A stretch of DNA of 15,541 nucleotides from positions 1 to 15,541 of the forward strand of contig SKVI01000288.1 of NCBI GenBank assembly GCA_007129525.1, read 5' to 3'. This DNA comes from Gemmatimonadota bacterium (GTDB taxonomy: Bacteria > Gemmatimonadota > Gemmatimonadetes > Longimicrobiales > Gaopeijiaceae). Each line of letters opens with the position of its first letter. Positions within the stretch are counted from its first letter, which is position 1. The translations under genes and the position numbers were made by a program. Below, one piece after another: positions 7,587-15,460 of the stretch. The notes beneath the pieces were generated by a model. That model was not told where the DNA came from. It was given only the letters and a program-made list of their open reading frames with translations, and did not search any database.

Positions 7587-8435
7587 TCATCCCAGGAGCT
7601 CCCATCCGTTGGTGGCGAGCAGACCCACCCCCATGAGGAGGAGGAAGAAGGAGAAGACCCGGCGAAGCACCCGGGTGGGCATCTGGTGATTCCAGGCCGC
7701 TCCCACCGGAGCCATGAGCAGCGCGCCGGGGAGCATGGCCGCCAGGAGGGGCAGGTGCACGAATCCCGCCGAGCCGGCCGGAAGCCCTTCCACCCCCCAC
7801 CCGGCCACGGCGTAACCCAGGGTCCCGGCCACCGCCGCGAAGGTGATGATCCCCAGCGACGCCGCCGCCACCCGCTCCAGGTCCATCCGAACCCACTGGA
7901 TCAAAATGGGAATGGCCACCACACCGCCCCCCACCCCCAGCAGCGCCGACATGAAGCCCACCGCGCCTCCGCCCCCCAGCGCCGCCGGCCAGCGCACCCG
8001 GCCATTGGCCGGCGTCTCAGCGGTTTCCGGCGCGGCCCGACCCACGGCCAGACGCCACGCCATGAAGACCAGGAAGGCGCCGAAGAGCGTCTTGAGAAGA
8101 AGGGAGGGAAGCTCGATGGCCACCCGGGCCCCCAGCACCGCCGTCAGGGCTGCGCCCATCCCCAGGGGAACCACCGCGGACCACACCACCAGCCCGCGAC
8201 GACGGTAGGCCACGAGCCCGGAGAGGGCCGTGGGGACGATGAGGGCCAGGGAGGTGGCGTGGGCCAGGGCCGCCTCGTGTTCGGGAAGAACGTCCACCCC
8301 GCTCCAGGCCACGCCGCCGATGAGCAGGTACAAGAAGGGGACGATGAGCACTCCGCCACCGATTCCCAACAGACCCGAGACCGCACCCACCACACCGCCA
8401 ACGACCAGAGCGGCCAGGAGGGCGATGACACTCAG
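7587..8435 (-). CDS. TauE/SafE-family membrane permease
   Basis: A hydrophobic protein of about 282 residues with roughly eight membrane segments, in the sulfite exporter TauE/SafE family of anion transporters (substrate unknown here). It has the paired repeat signature: GLLGIGGGVLIVPFLYLL near the N-terminus and ALLGVGGGVVAIPILIQW in the second half. The only standard in-frame starts (GTG at 8393 and 8390) cut into the first helix. The upstream in-frame codons, LSVIALLAALVVGGVVGAVSG, complete a normal first helix, and no ATG, GTG or TTG lies between 8393 and the in-frame stop at 8480. I therefore place the start at CTG 8435, which overlaps the protease stop as CTGA, with AGGA about 9 bases upstream. 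The conservative start is 8393 (268 residues). Family assignment is firm; start and substrate are not. Confidence 0.85.
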   Translation of the reverse strand: MSVIALLAALVVGGVVGAVSGLLGIGGGVLIVPFLYLLIGGVAWSGVDVLPEHEAALAHATSLALIVPTALSGLVAYRRRGLVVWSAVVPLGMGAALTAVLGARVAIELPSLLLKTLFGAFLVFMAWRLAVGRAAPETAETPANGRVRWPAALGGGGAVGFMSALLGVGGGVVAIPILIQWVRMDLERVAAASLGIITFAAVAGTLGYAVAGWGVEGLPAGSAGFVHLPLLAAMLPGALLMAPVGAAWNHQMPTRVLRRVFSFFLLLMGVGLLATNGWELLG

Positions 8436-10228
8436 CGGTCGCCGTCCTCTCTGGAATCGGCCGCTGGGTCGTCCACCTCATTGGCGTCCTCCTCGGCGGG
8501 CCCCCGGGGGATGGGGCTTCCGGCACGCGCAAAGAGCTCCGTCCGGTCTGTCACGCCGGCCAACAACTCCACGGCCTTCAGCACGAGGGAATCCTCGGCG
8601 GCGTGTCGAAGGAATCGACCGCGCTCCCCGCCGGCCTGTCCAGCGATCTCGCCCCCCAGCTGTCTCAGGAGGAAGCGACTGGATCCCTGCACCGTCTCCG
8701 GATCCACCTCGACTCCCATCTCCTCCAGCCGCTGGCGAAGTCGCTCCAGCTCGTCGCTCCGGAGAGAGAAGTCCGCGGGATCCACCTCGTGCTCCTGCAG
8801 GAAGTCCACGGCATGGTTGAAGATGGCCGTGTTCACCTGCCCCGCCCTGCGGAAGAGGGACTGCACCGCCAGCTGCTCACCGGTGCCCAGGGTGTCCGGA
8901 AGCACCAGCAGGTCGGGCACGATGCCCCCGCCCCCATGGAGCGGTCGGCCGGCGTAGGAGGTCACCACGGGCCGTCCCGTGGTATCCGGCACCTGCACGA
9001 ACTGTCCGTCCAGAGTGAGGACAACCCGCCGCTCCTCGTCCCGCGGCGTGGGCTCTTCCTGCGGCGGCTCGTCCGGCTCCACGTCGGCATCCGGATCGGT
9101 CTCGGACTGTGGATGCAGCTCCGGGTGACCCGCAGGGACCTCCGCCACGGTGGCCTCGTCGTCCCGAGGGCGCTCGATGGACCGTCCCCGTGGGGTATAC
9201 CAGCGGGCGGTGGTGAGCTTCAGGACGTTTCCGCCGGAGAGGGAGAAGAGGCTCTGGACCGATCCCTTACCGAAGCTGGGCATGCCCACCACCACCGCCC
9301 GATCGTGGTCCTGCAGGGCGCCGGCCACGATCTCCGAAGCCGAGGCGCTGCCCCGATCCAGCAAGACCACCAGGGGAAGATCTTCGAAGCGATCCGACGA
9401 GGAGGCCGTGAGGCGGGTGTTCTGCTCCCGGGCCTGCCCCCGGGTCTCGGCCACGGCGTCGCCCCGGGCCAGGAAGAGGTCCGCCACCTGGATGCCCTGA
9501 TCCAGGACCCCGCCGGGATTCCCCCGGAGGTCCAGCACCAGCGAAGTGGCGCCCTCGTCCACCAGCGAGTCGGCCGCGGCCCGCAACTCGCGGGTCGACG
9601 TCTCGCTGAACAGGCGCAGGGGCAAGTACCCCACGCCGTCGTCCAGGAGAGCGGCGAACGGCACCGAACGAATCTGGATCTGCTCACGGGTGAGGGTGAA
9701 CTCGATGGGCTCGTCCACCCCCACCCTGCGGATCTGCACCTCGGTGTCGGCACCCGGACGTCCCCGGAGCACCTGGACGGCCCGCTGCGACGACCAGCCC
9801 CGGGTGGACTGGCCGTCCACCTCGACGATCTCGTCACCTGCCCGGATTCCGGCCCGGGCTCCCGGACCTCCGGGGAGGGGACTCACCACGGTGATGTACT
9901 CATCGCGGTCCACGATCTCGAGACCCACTCCGCCGTAGTCGCCTTCGGTCTGGATCCTGAAGTTCTCGTAGTCTTCCCGAGAGAGGAGAGAGGTGTTGGG
10001 ATCGCCCAGCCCGCGAATCATCCCGTCAATGGCCGACTCGTAGAGCTTTTCCCGCTCCACCGGATCCACGAAGCGGTCGGCAATGTGGTCGGCCACCTCC
10101 TGCAGCAGGCGGGTCTGAACGTAGACGTTCTGGTCCTGGGCCACACCCTGCTGGAGAAACCAGCCCCCGATGAGGAGGGCGAGCACCAGGATGATTCCCG
10201 GTCCCAGGGCTGAACGTGATGGCTTCAT
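8432..10228 (-). CDS. C-terminal processing peptidase, S41 family (CtpA/Prc-like)
   Basis: A protein of 598 residues, longer than many CtpA proteins. S41 peptidases cut substrates near their C-termini in the cell envelope. Residues 8-30 form an N-terminal signal or anchor helix. A helical region with DGMIRGLGDPNTSLL (68-82) follows, then a PDZ domain (about 93-180, GPGARAGIRAGDEIVEVDG). The protease core has LVLDLRGNPGGVLDQG (230-245), DRGSASASEIVAGALQDHDR (291-310) and VGMPSFGKGSVQ (314-325). By alignment with CtpB the catalytic pair is Ser296 and Lys321, 25 residues apart as usual. An acidic, Pro-rich stretch (about 365-400) interrupts the core before the final strands, and a 150-residue C-terminal extension follows. 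The ATG at 10228 has no clear ribosome-binding site. The gene follows tmk by 39 bases. Confidence 0.94.
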   Translation of the reverse strand: MKPSRSALGPGIILVLALLIGGWFLQQGVAQDQNVYVQTRLLQEVADHIADRFVDPVEREKLYESAIDGMIRGLGDPNTSLLSREDYENFRIQTEGDYGGVGLEIVDRDEYITVVSPLPGGPGARAGIRAGDEIVEVDGQSTRGWSSQRAVQVLRGRPGADTEVQIRRVGVDEPIEFTLTREQIQIRSVPFAALLDDGVGYLPLRLFSETSTRELRAAADSLVDEGATSLVLDLRGNPGGVLDQGIQVADLFLARGDAVAETRGQAREQNTRLTASSSDRFEDLPLVVLLDRGSASASEIVAGALQDHDRAVVVGMPSFGKGSVQSLFSLSGGNVLKLTTARWYTPRGRSIERPRDDEATVAEVPAGHPELHPQSETDPDADVEPDEPPQEEPTPRDEERRVVLTLDGQFVQVPDTTGRPVVTSYAGRPLHGGGGIVPDLLVLPDTLGTGEQLAVQSLFRRAGQVNTAIFNHAVDFLQEHEVDPADFSLRSDELERLRQRLEEMGVEVDPETVQGSSRFLLRQLGGEIAGQAGGERGRFLRHAAEDSLVLKAVELLAGVTDRTELFARAGSPIPRGPAEEDANEVDDPAADSREDGDR

Positions 10229-10267
10229 GGGTGAGGCGATGTGGGGATGGAGTGGCGTGCCCCGTCT

Positions 10268-10945
10268 TCAACCCTCCGGCGGGCCGAAGGTTTCCGGGAA
10301 ACGGCGGCGCAGGATCTGCCGGATCACCAGGTGGAGCTCCATGGTCTCGCCACGAGCCGGCACCACGTGGGCCACCGGATCGCCGGCGGCCAGCTTCCGG
10401 TATCCGTCACGGATCCGGGCCATGAACGCCTCGCCCTCTCCCTCGATGCGGTCCGCCATCTTCCCTCCCTCCCGCTGCCGGCGCACGCCCTCTCCGGGCG
10501 GAACGTCCAGGACCAGTACCAGGTCGGGCTGGAGCCCGTCGGTGGCAAACCCATTCAACTCGCGGGTGCGCTCAAGGCCCAGATCCCGGCCGATTCCCTG
10601 GTACACGAAGGTGGAGTACTCGAAGCGGTCGGCGATCATGACCCGACCTTCTTCCAGCGCGGGTCGGACCACGTCGCTCACGAAGGCGGCCCGGGCCGCC
10701 AGCATCAGAAGCAGCTCGGTGCGGGCCGGCATCTTCAGGTCCCGCTTCTCAAGCAGTAGTTCCCGGATGGCCTCACCCACCGGGGTGCCGCCGGGCTCCC
10801 GGCCCAGGCGATGGGGCACGCCCATGCCGTTCAGCCAGTCGGTCAGGAGAGCGGCCTGGGTGGTCTTCCCCGATCCCTCACCGCCCTCCAGGACGATGAA
10901 GAGCCCCCGGCTCGAGGTCGCCCCCTTCACGGCGCTCACCGACAT
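10268..10945 (-). CDS. tmk: Thymidylate kinase
   Basis: A protein of 225 residues that phosphorylates dTMP to dTDP in dTTP synthesis. The P-loop is EGGEGSGKTTQ (20-30). REPGGTPVGEAIREL (49-63) binds dTMP, DRFEYSTFVYQG (106-117) is the DR(Y/F)xxS motif, and the lid region RRQREGGKMADRIEGEGEAF lies at about 155-174. Length is slightly above the usual 205-215 because of a short N-terminal extension before GLFIVLEG. The ATG at 10945 is preceded by GAGGGG and stands 7 bases after the ino1 stop, so the two are probably cotranscribed. Confidence 0.96.
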   Translation of the reverse strand: MSVSAVKGATSSRGLFIVLEGGEGSGKTTQAALLTDWLNGMGVPHRLGREPGGTPVGEAIRELLLEKRDLKMPARTELLLMLAARAAFVSDVVRPALEEGRVMIADRFEYSTFVYQGIGRDLGLERTRELNGFATDGLQPDLVLVLDVPPGEGVRRQREGGKMADRIEGEGEAFMARIRDGYRKLAAGDPVAHVVPARGETMELHLVIRQILRRRFPETFGPPEG

Positions 10946-10952
10946 GGGCCCC

Positions 10953-12266
10953 TCACTCGTAGTAGTCCAGACCCAGGTGGGTCAGCGGCTCCTCGCCTCC
11001 CAGGTGCCGGAGCGTGTTCTTCAGCTTTCGGTGCTGGATGAAGAGATCGTGCTCCGGATAGAGTCCAGGTGCCGTCTGGGGGCTCTTGAAGTAGAAGGAG
11101 AGCCACTCCTGGATGCCGCCCCATCCGGCCCGGGCAGCCAGATCCAGGAAAAGGGCCAGATCCAGCACGATGGGCGCCGCCAGGATGGAGTCCCGACAGA
11201 GGAAATCCACCTTGACCTGCATCTTGTAACCCATCCACCCCACGATGTCGATGTTGTCCCAGCCTTCCTTGTTGTCGCCGCGAGGCGGATAGTAGTTGAT
11301 CCGCACCTTGTGGTAGAGCTGGCCGTAGAGATCCGGGTACATCTCGGGCTGAAGGATGTGCTCCAGGACGCTGAGCTTGGACTCCTCCTTGGTCTTGAAG
11401 GAATCGGGATCGTCCAGGACGGCCCCGTCCCGGTTCCCCAGGATGTTCGTGGAAAACCAGCCCTCGATGCCCAGCATGCGGGCCTTGAAGCCCGGTGCCA
11501 GGATCGTCTTCATGAGGGTCTGACCGGTCTTGAAGTCCTTGCCGGCAATGGGAACGCCCCGCTCATCAGCAGCCGCTTCCAGGGCCGGCACGTCGGCGGA
11601 TAGGTTCGGGGCACCGTTGGCGTAGGGCACGCCCTCCATGATGGCGGCATAGGCGTAGATCATGCTGGGAGCGATGGCGGGGTCATTGGCCTTCATGGCC
11701 GCCTCAAAGCTCTCCATGCTCTCGTGGGCCGAGCCGGACCGGAGAAAAATCTCAGTGGAACCACACCAGATCATGACGAGGCGCGTGCAGTCGTGCTGGT
11801 CACGGAAGCGCCGGATGTCGTCCCGGAGCTGCTGGGCCAGCTCGAACTTGTTGTCTCCGGACTTCACGTTCGGACCGTCAAGCCGACGGACGTACTCTTT
11901 GTCGAAGATCGCCGGCATGGGCTTCACCGACCGGAGAAACTCCTCCATGGCATCCAGGTGATGTCGCTCCAGCACCCCGGCCTCCAGGGCACTCTCGTAT
12001 CCGTCGTCGGGAATGGGGTCCCAGGCCCCGAAGACCAGGTCGTCCAGCTCGGTCAGCGGAAGGAAGTCCTTGATGAGGGGCGTCCGATCGTCGGTCCGCT
12101 TCCCCAGCCGAATGGTGTTGAGCTGGGTCAACGATCCGATGGGGCTCGCAATGCCCCTCCGCGCCGCCTCCACCCCGGCCACCACCGTGGTTCCCACCGC
12201 TCCGAATCCGGGGAGGAGGACGCCGAGGCGCCCCTCCGCCGGACGAATCTCCGGTTTGTCGCTCAC
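10953..12266 (-). CDS. ino1: Inositol-3-phosphate synthase (myo-inositol-1-phosphate synthase)
   Basis: A protein of 437 residues that converts glucose 6-phosphate to inositol 3-phosphate with NAD. The N-terminal dinucleotide site is GVLLPGFGAVGTTVVAGV (15-32). Further family blocks are LVMIWCGSTEIF (163-174, matching the WTANTERF region), YANGAPNLSADVPAL (215-229, the NGSPQNT region), GKDFKTGQTLMKTIL (242-256), STNILGNRDG (272-281), KTKEESKLSVLEHIL (291-305) and CRDSILAAPIVLDL (357-370). These blocks resemble the eukaryote-like type of the enzyme, though the glycine motif is GFGAVG rather than GxGGNNG. The GTG start overlaps the stop of the phosphatidyltransferase gene (GTGA), with GGAGA about 8 bases upstream. 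With that gene it forms a likely inositol-lipid module. Confidence 0.93.
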   Translation of the reverse strand: MSDKPEIRPAEGRLGVLLPGFGAVGTTVVAGVEAARRGIASPIGSLTQLNTIRLGKRTDDRTPLIKDFLPLTELDDLVFGAWDPIPDDGYESALEAGVLERHHLDAMEEFLRSVKPMPAIFDKEYVRRLDGPNVKSGDNKFELAQQLRDDIRRFRDQHDCTRLVMIWCGSTEIFLRSGSAHESMESFEAAMKANDPAIAPSMIYAYAAIMEGVPYANGAPNLSADVPALEAAADERGVPIAGKDFKTGQTLMKTILAPGFKARMLGIEGWFSTNILGNRDGAVLDDPDSFKTKEESKLSVLEHILQPEMYPDLYGQLYHKVRINYYPPRGDNKEGWDNIDIVGWMGYKMQVKVDFLCRDSILAAPIVLDLALFLDLAARAGWGGIQEWLSFYFKSPQTAPGLYPEHDLFIQHRKLKNTLRHLGGEEPLTHLGLDYYE

Positions 12267-12934
12267 TTCAGCTTCTCCGTTGGTTTGACTGGTTCGGGGG
12301 CGTCCGGCTCATCGAGTGGGACGCCCGTTGCGTTCTTATAGACCCACACCATTCGCTGCCCGGCGGTGAGGATCGTGGTCACGGCCAGGATCACGATGAT
12401 GATCTTCAGGATCAACCCGTCCCACATGAGACCGAAGAGGAGGGAGCCCAGCCCCAGCAGCACCACCCGCTCGGCCCGCTGCATGAAACCCACGTCGCAG
12501 TCCAACCCCAGGGCCTCGGCCCGGGACCGGGTGTAGCTCACCATGAGGGAGCCGCCCATGGCCAGAAAGATGACGTAGACCATCCAGACATCGGCCAGCT
12601 CGGCGCCGTACTGGTTGTAGAGCGAGAGAAGGCCCAGAAAGACCACGATCTCGCTCAGTCGGTCCATGGTGGAATCGTAGAAGGCCCCGAACTTGGAGGC
12701 CAGCCCGCTCTCCCGGGCCACCCGGCCGTCGAAGATGTCCAGGACGCCGCCCACCAGGATCAGGAGTCCGGCCCACCGCACGCGATCCAGGTGGTACAGG
12801 TACCCCGCCCCCACTGTCGACAGGAAGCCGATACTGGAGATGGTATTGGGGTGGACGCCCCAGCGCACCAGGGCCTGGGTCACCGGATCGATGATCCGGT
12901 AGACGGGGTCGCGAAAGATCTTGAGAGAGGGCAT
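12263..12934 (-). CDS. CDP-alcohol phosphatidyltransferase, probably phosphatidylinositol-phosphate synthase
   Basis: A membrane protein of 223 residues with about six hydrophobic segments. It has the complete CDP-alcohol phosphotransferase signature D66-x2-D69-G70-x2-A73-R74-x8-G83-x3-D87-x3-D91 (LDIFDGRVARESG ... GAFYDSTMD), which binds metal ions and the CDP-activated substrate. The N-terminal HPNTIS motif and the FMQRAERVVLLGLGS segment resemble the PgsA1/PIP synthase branch more than glycerophosphate PgsA. The gene overlaps ino1 by four bases, which strongly suggests that the polar substrate is inositol phosphate (CDP-diacylglycerol plus inositol phosphate giving phosphatidylinositol phosphate). 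A dialkyl or other inositol lipid, or a different alcohol, remains possible. The ATG at 12934 has only a weak ribosome-binding site. The C-terminal tail is charged and proline-rich. Confidence 0.9.
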   Translation of the reverse strand: MPSLKIFRDPVYRIIDPVTQALVRWGVHPNTISSIGFLSTVGAGYLYHLDRVRWAGLLILVGGVLDIFDGRVARESGLASKFGAFYDSTMDRLSEIVVFLGLLSLYNQYGAELADVWMVYVIFLAMGGSLMVSYTRSRAEALGLDCDVGFMQRAERVVLLGLGSLLFGLMWDGLILKIIIVILAVTTILTAGQRMVWVYKNATGVPLDEPDAPEPVKPTEKLK

Positions 12935-12949
12935 GGCCGCAGTCCGGGA

Positions 12950-13309
12950 TCACGACGGCATGATGATTCGGCCCTCCGCCCCTTCCTGGATGCCCTTGGA
13001 AATCGTCTCGTTCACCTTCTGAAGCAGCTTGTCGAAGTTGGACTGAGCCGCCACCAGCCGCTGGTATTCGGGCCGACCTTGCAGGTCCCGGGCCAGCTCC
13101 TCGTAGCGCTCCTTCTGCTCCTCCGGCGGCTCCTTGCCGCTCCGGAGCATGGTGACCATCTCCGACTCCAGCTTCTCCAGCTCGGTGCGGAGGGTGGCCA
13201 GGTCCCGCTCGTCGTCCACGGCCTGGGCCGCTCGCTTGAGCGCCTGGTATTCGTCGGTGCGCCCCAGCGCCTGTCCCAGGTTCTCAGCCATCTCCATGAT
13301 CTTCTTCAT
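12950..13309 (-). CDS. YlbF/YmcA-family protein
   Basis: A soluble, helical protein of 119 residues (MKKIMEMAENLGQALGRTDEY), matching the YlbF/YmcA/YheA family in length and in the pattern of an N-terminal 'A..LG..L..T.EY..L..A' helix, a charged coiled-coil middle, and a final hydrophobic helix (FDKLLQKVNETIS). In Bacillus, YlbF and YmcA form a complex with YaaT that promotes RNase Y-dependent mRNA processing, sporulation and competence. Whether this protein has that partner is unknown. Its ATG overlaps the prmC stop (ATGA), with AAGGGA about 9 bases upstream, and the phosphatidyltransferase begins 15 bases after its stop. Confidence 0.85.
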   Translation of the reverse strand: MKKIMEMAENLGQALGRTDEYQALKRAAQAVDDERDLATLRTELEKLESEMVTMLRSGKEPPEEQKERYEELARDLQGRPEYQRLVAAQSNFDKLLQKVNETISKGIQEGAEGRIIMPS

Positions 13310-14304
13310 TCATCCGTCCCTTCGCTTCTCATTCGAGAGTTCGTCCTGCGAGTCGATCCCGCAGGCGTGTCACGACCTTCGGTTCGGTGGGCCATGACGA
13401 TCCGGTCCCGGCCGGACAGGTCCCGGAGCGTGACCGGGGCGCCGAGCCCCGGCTGACTTCGGATGGCGTCGGCCACCTCGTGGGCCTGCCCGGCCCCCAC
13501 CTCCAGCGCCAGGAGCCCTTCGGCCCGGAGGAACTCCGGAGCCTCCCGGATCAGCCTCCGGAGAACGTGGAGGCCGTCGCCGGAGGCCATCAGCGCCTCC
13601 ATGGGCTCCCACTCCCGCACCTCGGGAGCCAACTCCTCGTACTCCCCGGCTGCAACGTAAGGTGGATTCGACACCACCACGTCGAACTCCTCGCCGGACT
13701 CCAGCGCGTCCAGAAGGTCGCCCTCCCGGAACTCCACCACCTCCCGCATGGACTCGTCCAGCCGCTCCCGGTTGGCCCGTGCCACCTCCAGGGCCGCCGC
13801 GGACCGGTCGATGCCCACCACCCGTCCGAAGGGGCCCTCCCGGGCCAGCGAGAGGGCGATGGCGCCGCTCCCGGTTCCCACGTCCACCGCAGACAACCCT
13901 TCCCTTCCCCACTCCCGCACCCGGGCCAGCACCGCCTCCACCAACTCCTCGGTCTCGGGCCGGGGGATGAGCACGCGGGGATCCACCTCCAGCACCAGCT
14001 CCCGGAAGTGGGCCCGTCCCAGAATGTACTGGAGGGGCTTGCGTCCCGCTCGTTCCAGCAGGAGCGGCTTGAAGCGTTGCAGCTCGTCCGGCGTCACCGG
14101 CCGTTCGAACTCCAGGTAGAGCTCCAGACGGGTGGTGTCCAGCGCATGGGCCAGCAGGTTCTCCACGTCGAGGCGGCCGTCATCGATCCCCTTCTCGGCC
14201 AGGTACTGGGTGCTCCACCGCAGGAGCCGCAGCACGGTCCAGGGCGAACCGGCCGGAGGTGGGCTCACCGGGTCGTGGAACGCGGGCCTGGGCGTCGAGG
14301 TCAC
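13306..14304 (-). CDS. prmC: Release factor glutamine methyltransferase PrmC (HemK)
   Basis: A protein of 332 residues that methylates the glutamine of the GGQ motif in release factors 1 and 2. The N-terminal helical domain (about 22-95) includes RKPLQYILGRAHFRELVLEV, and IPRPETEELVE (113-123) follows. The methyltransferase domain has DVGTGSGAIALSLA (141-154) for S-adenosylmethionine and the catalytic NPPY at 213-216. A Pro/Ser-rich extension of about 20 residues precedes the domain, and a basic, Arg/Ser/Thr-rich tail (306-332) follows, longer than in many homologues. The GTG start overlaps the prfA stop as GTGA, with GGGAGGA upstream. Pairing with its substrate gene prfA is common in bacteria. 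Confidence 0.96.
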   Translation of the reverse strand: MTSTPRPAFHDPVSPPPAGSPWTVLRLLRWSTQYLAEKGIDDGRLDVENLLAHALDTTRLELYLEFERPVTPDELQRFKPLLLERAGRKPLQYILGRAHFRELVLEVDPRVLIPRPETEELVEAVLARVREWGREGLSAVDVGTGSGAIALSLAREGPFGRVVGIDRSAAALEVARANRERLDESMREVVEFREGDLLDALESGEEFDVVVSNPPYVAAGEYEELAPEVREWEPMEALMASGDGLHVLRRLIREAPEFLRAEGLLALEVGAGQAHEVADAIRSQPGLGAPVTLRDLSGRDRIVMAHRTEGRDTPAGSTRRTNSRMRSEGTDE

Positions 14305-15395
14305 CCGTCCTCCCGGAGGCGTTCCTCCTCGGCTGCCAGGCGGAGGCCGTCCAGGAGCTCGTCGAGCTCGCCTTCCAGCGTTTCCTCGAGACGGTGGAGG
14401 GTGAGTCCGATGCGGTGGTCCGTGACCCGGTTCTGGGGGAAGTTGTAGGTGCGGATCTTCGCGGAGCGGTCACCCGTCCCCACCTGTGCCTTCCGGTCCC
14501 GGGCCCGCTCGGCCTCCTGCTCCGCCACCTTCCGGTCCAGGAGTCGGGACCGGAGCACCCGCATGGCCTTCGCCTTGTTCTTGTGCTGACTCTTCTCGTC
14601 CTGGCAGCTCACCACCAACCCCGAGGGGGTGTGGGTGATCCGCACCGCCGAGTCGGTGGTATTCACCGACTGGCCTCCGGGACCGGAAGAGCGGAAGACG
14701 TCGATGCGCAGGTCCCCGGGATCCAACTGGACGTCCACCTCTTCAGCCTCCGGAAGAACCGCCACTGTTGCAGCGGAGGTGTGGATGCGTCCGCCGGATT
14801 CGGTTTCGGGCACCCGCTGGACCCGGTGCACGCCGGACTCGTAGCGCAGGGTGCCGTAGGCGCCGGGACCTCGGACCACGAAGATGGCCTCCCGGACGGC
14901 GCCGGGGATCCCGTCGGAGATGTCCAGCAGCTCCACATCCCAGCCCTGGTGTTCGGCGAAGCGTCGGTACATGCGAAGAAGGTCGGCAGCGAAAAGTCCG
15001 GCTTCATCCCCCCCCGTGCCGGCCCGGATCTCCACCACCGCCGGGCGATCGTGAAGGGGGTCCTTGGGCACGAGGAGCCGGCGGGCCCTCCGGGTGAGTT
15101 CCTCGATCCGTCCTTCCAGCTCCTGGATCTCGGCCCGGGCCAGCTCGCGGATCTCCTCGTCCTCGGCGTCCCGGGCGAGCTCCCGGGCGCCCTGCAACTC
15201 GGTGCGAAGTGTCCTCAGCTCCCGGGCCGTTTCCACCACCGGCTCGAGGGCCGACCGCTCCTGGCCCAGGTCTCGCAGCCGCTCAGGATCCCGGGCCACC
15301 TCGGGTTCGGCCAGACGAACGTCCACCGCACGAAAGCGCTCCTCTGCCTCGCTGAGTCGATGTTCGAGACGTTCATCCAGCATGGCAGGTACCAC
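14301..15395 (-). CDS. prfA: Peptide chain release factor 1
   Basis: A protein of 364 residues (family about 360). RF1 recognises UAA and UAG stop codons and triggers peptide release. The codon-recognition PxT motif is PET at 196-198, within RVQRVPETESGGRIHTSA. The catalytic GGQ is at 240-242 in SSGPGGQSVNTTDSAVRITH. The C-terminal AKIRTYNFPQNRVTDHRIGL segment is also typical. I chose GTG 15395 because GGAG stands 8 bases upstream; ATG 15383 (MLDERLEHRL) is a reasonable alternative without a clear ribosome-binding site. PET is one of the accepted forms of PxT, so I do not regard it as a specificity change. It overlaps prmC by four bases. Confidence 0.97.
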   Translation of the reverse strand: MVPAMLDERLEHRLSEAEERFRAVDVRLAEPEVARDPERLRDLGQERSALEPVVETARELRTLRTELQGARELARDAEDEEIRELARAEIQELEGRIEELTRRARRLLVPKDPLHDRPAVVEIRAGTGGDEAGLFAADLLRMYRRFAEHQGWDVELLDISDGIPGAVREAIFVVRGPGAYGTLRYESGVHRVQRVPETESGGRIHTSAATVAVLPEAEEVDVQLDPGDLRIDVFRSSGPGGQSVNTTDSAVRITHTPSGLVVSCQDEKSQHKNKAKAMRVLRSRLLDRKVAEQEAERARDRKAQVGTGDRSAKIRTYNFPQNRVTDHRIGLTLHRLEETLEGELDELLDGLRLAAEEERLREDG

Positions 15396-15413
15396 GGAAG
15401 CGGCTCCGGACCG

Positions 15414-15446
15414 TGGGAGCCATCGGGGTCAGCCCCGGAACTCCCA
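15414..15446 (-). promoter_or_regulatory. Two-tier hairpin between the upstream gene and prfA
   Basis: In the 65-base gap upstream of prfA, outer arms TGGGAG (15414-15419) and CTCCCA (15441-15446) enclose inner arms CGGGG (15424-15428) and CCCCG (15433-15437) with a 4-base loop. The two stems are separated by small unequal bulges. There is no T-run after it on the minus strand, so it is not a classic intrinsic terminator. A partial terminator, a processing site or a structured leader for the prfA operon are all possible. Confidence 0.4.
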
Positions 15447-15460
15447 TCAGCAAGACTGGG

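Noticed and set aside
5840..7636. Plus-strand open frame of 598 codons
   Set aside because: Antisense to the asparaginase fusion; His/Pro/Arg-rich composition and no recognisable motif.
8603..10213. Plus-strand open frame of 536 codons
   Set aside because: Mirrors the S41 protease gene on the opposite strand; the minus-strand frame has full catalytic motifs.
14801..14809. PET instead of PAT/PVT in RF1 as a changed stop-codon specificity
   Set aside because: The motif is PxT with a variable middle residue, so this is not evidence for altered codon reading.
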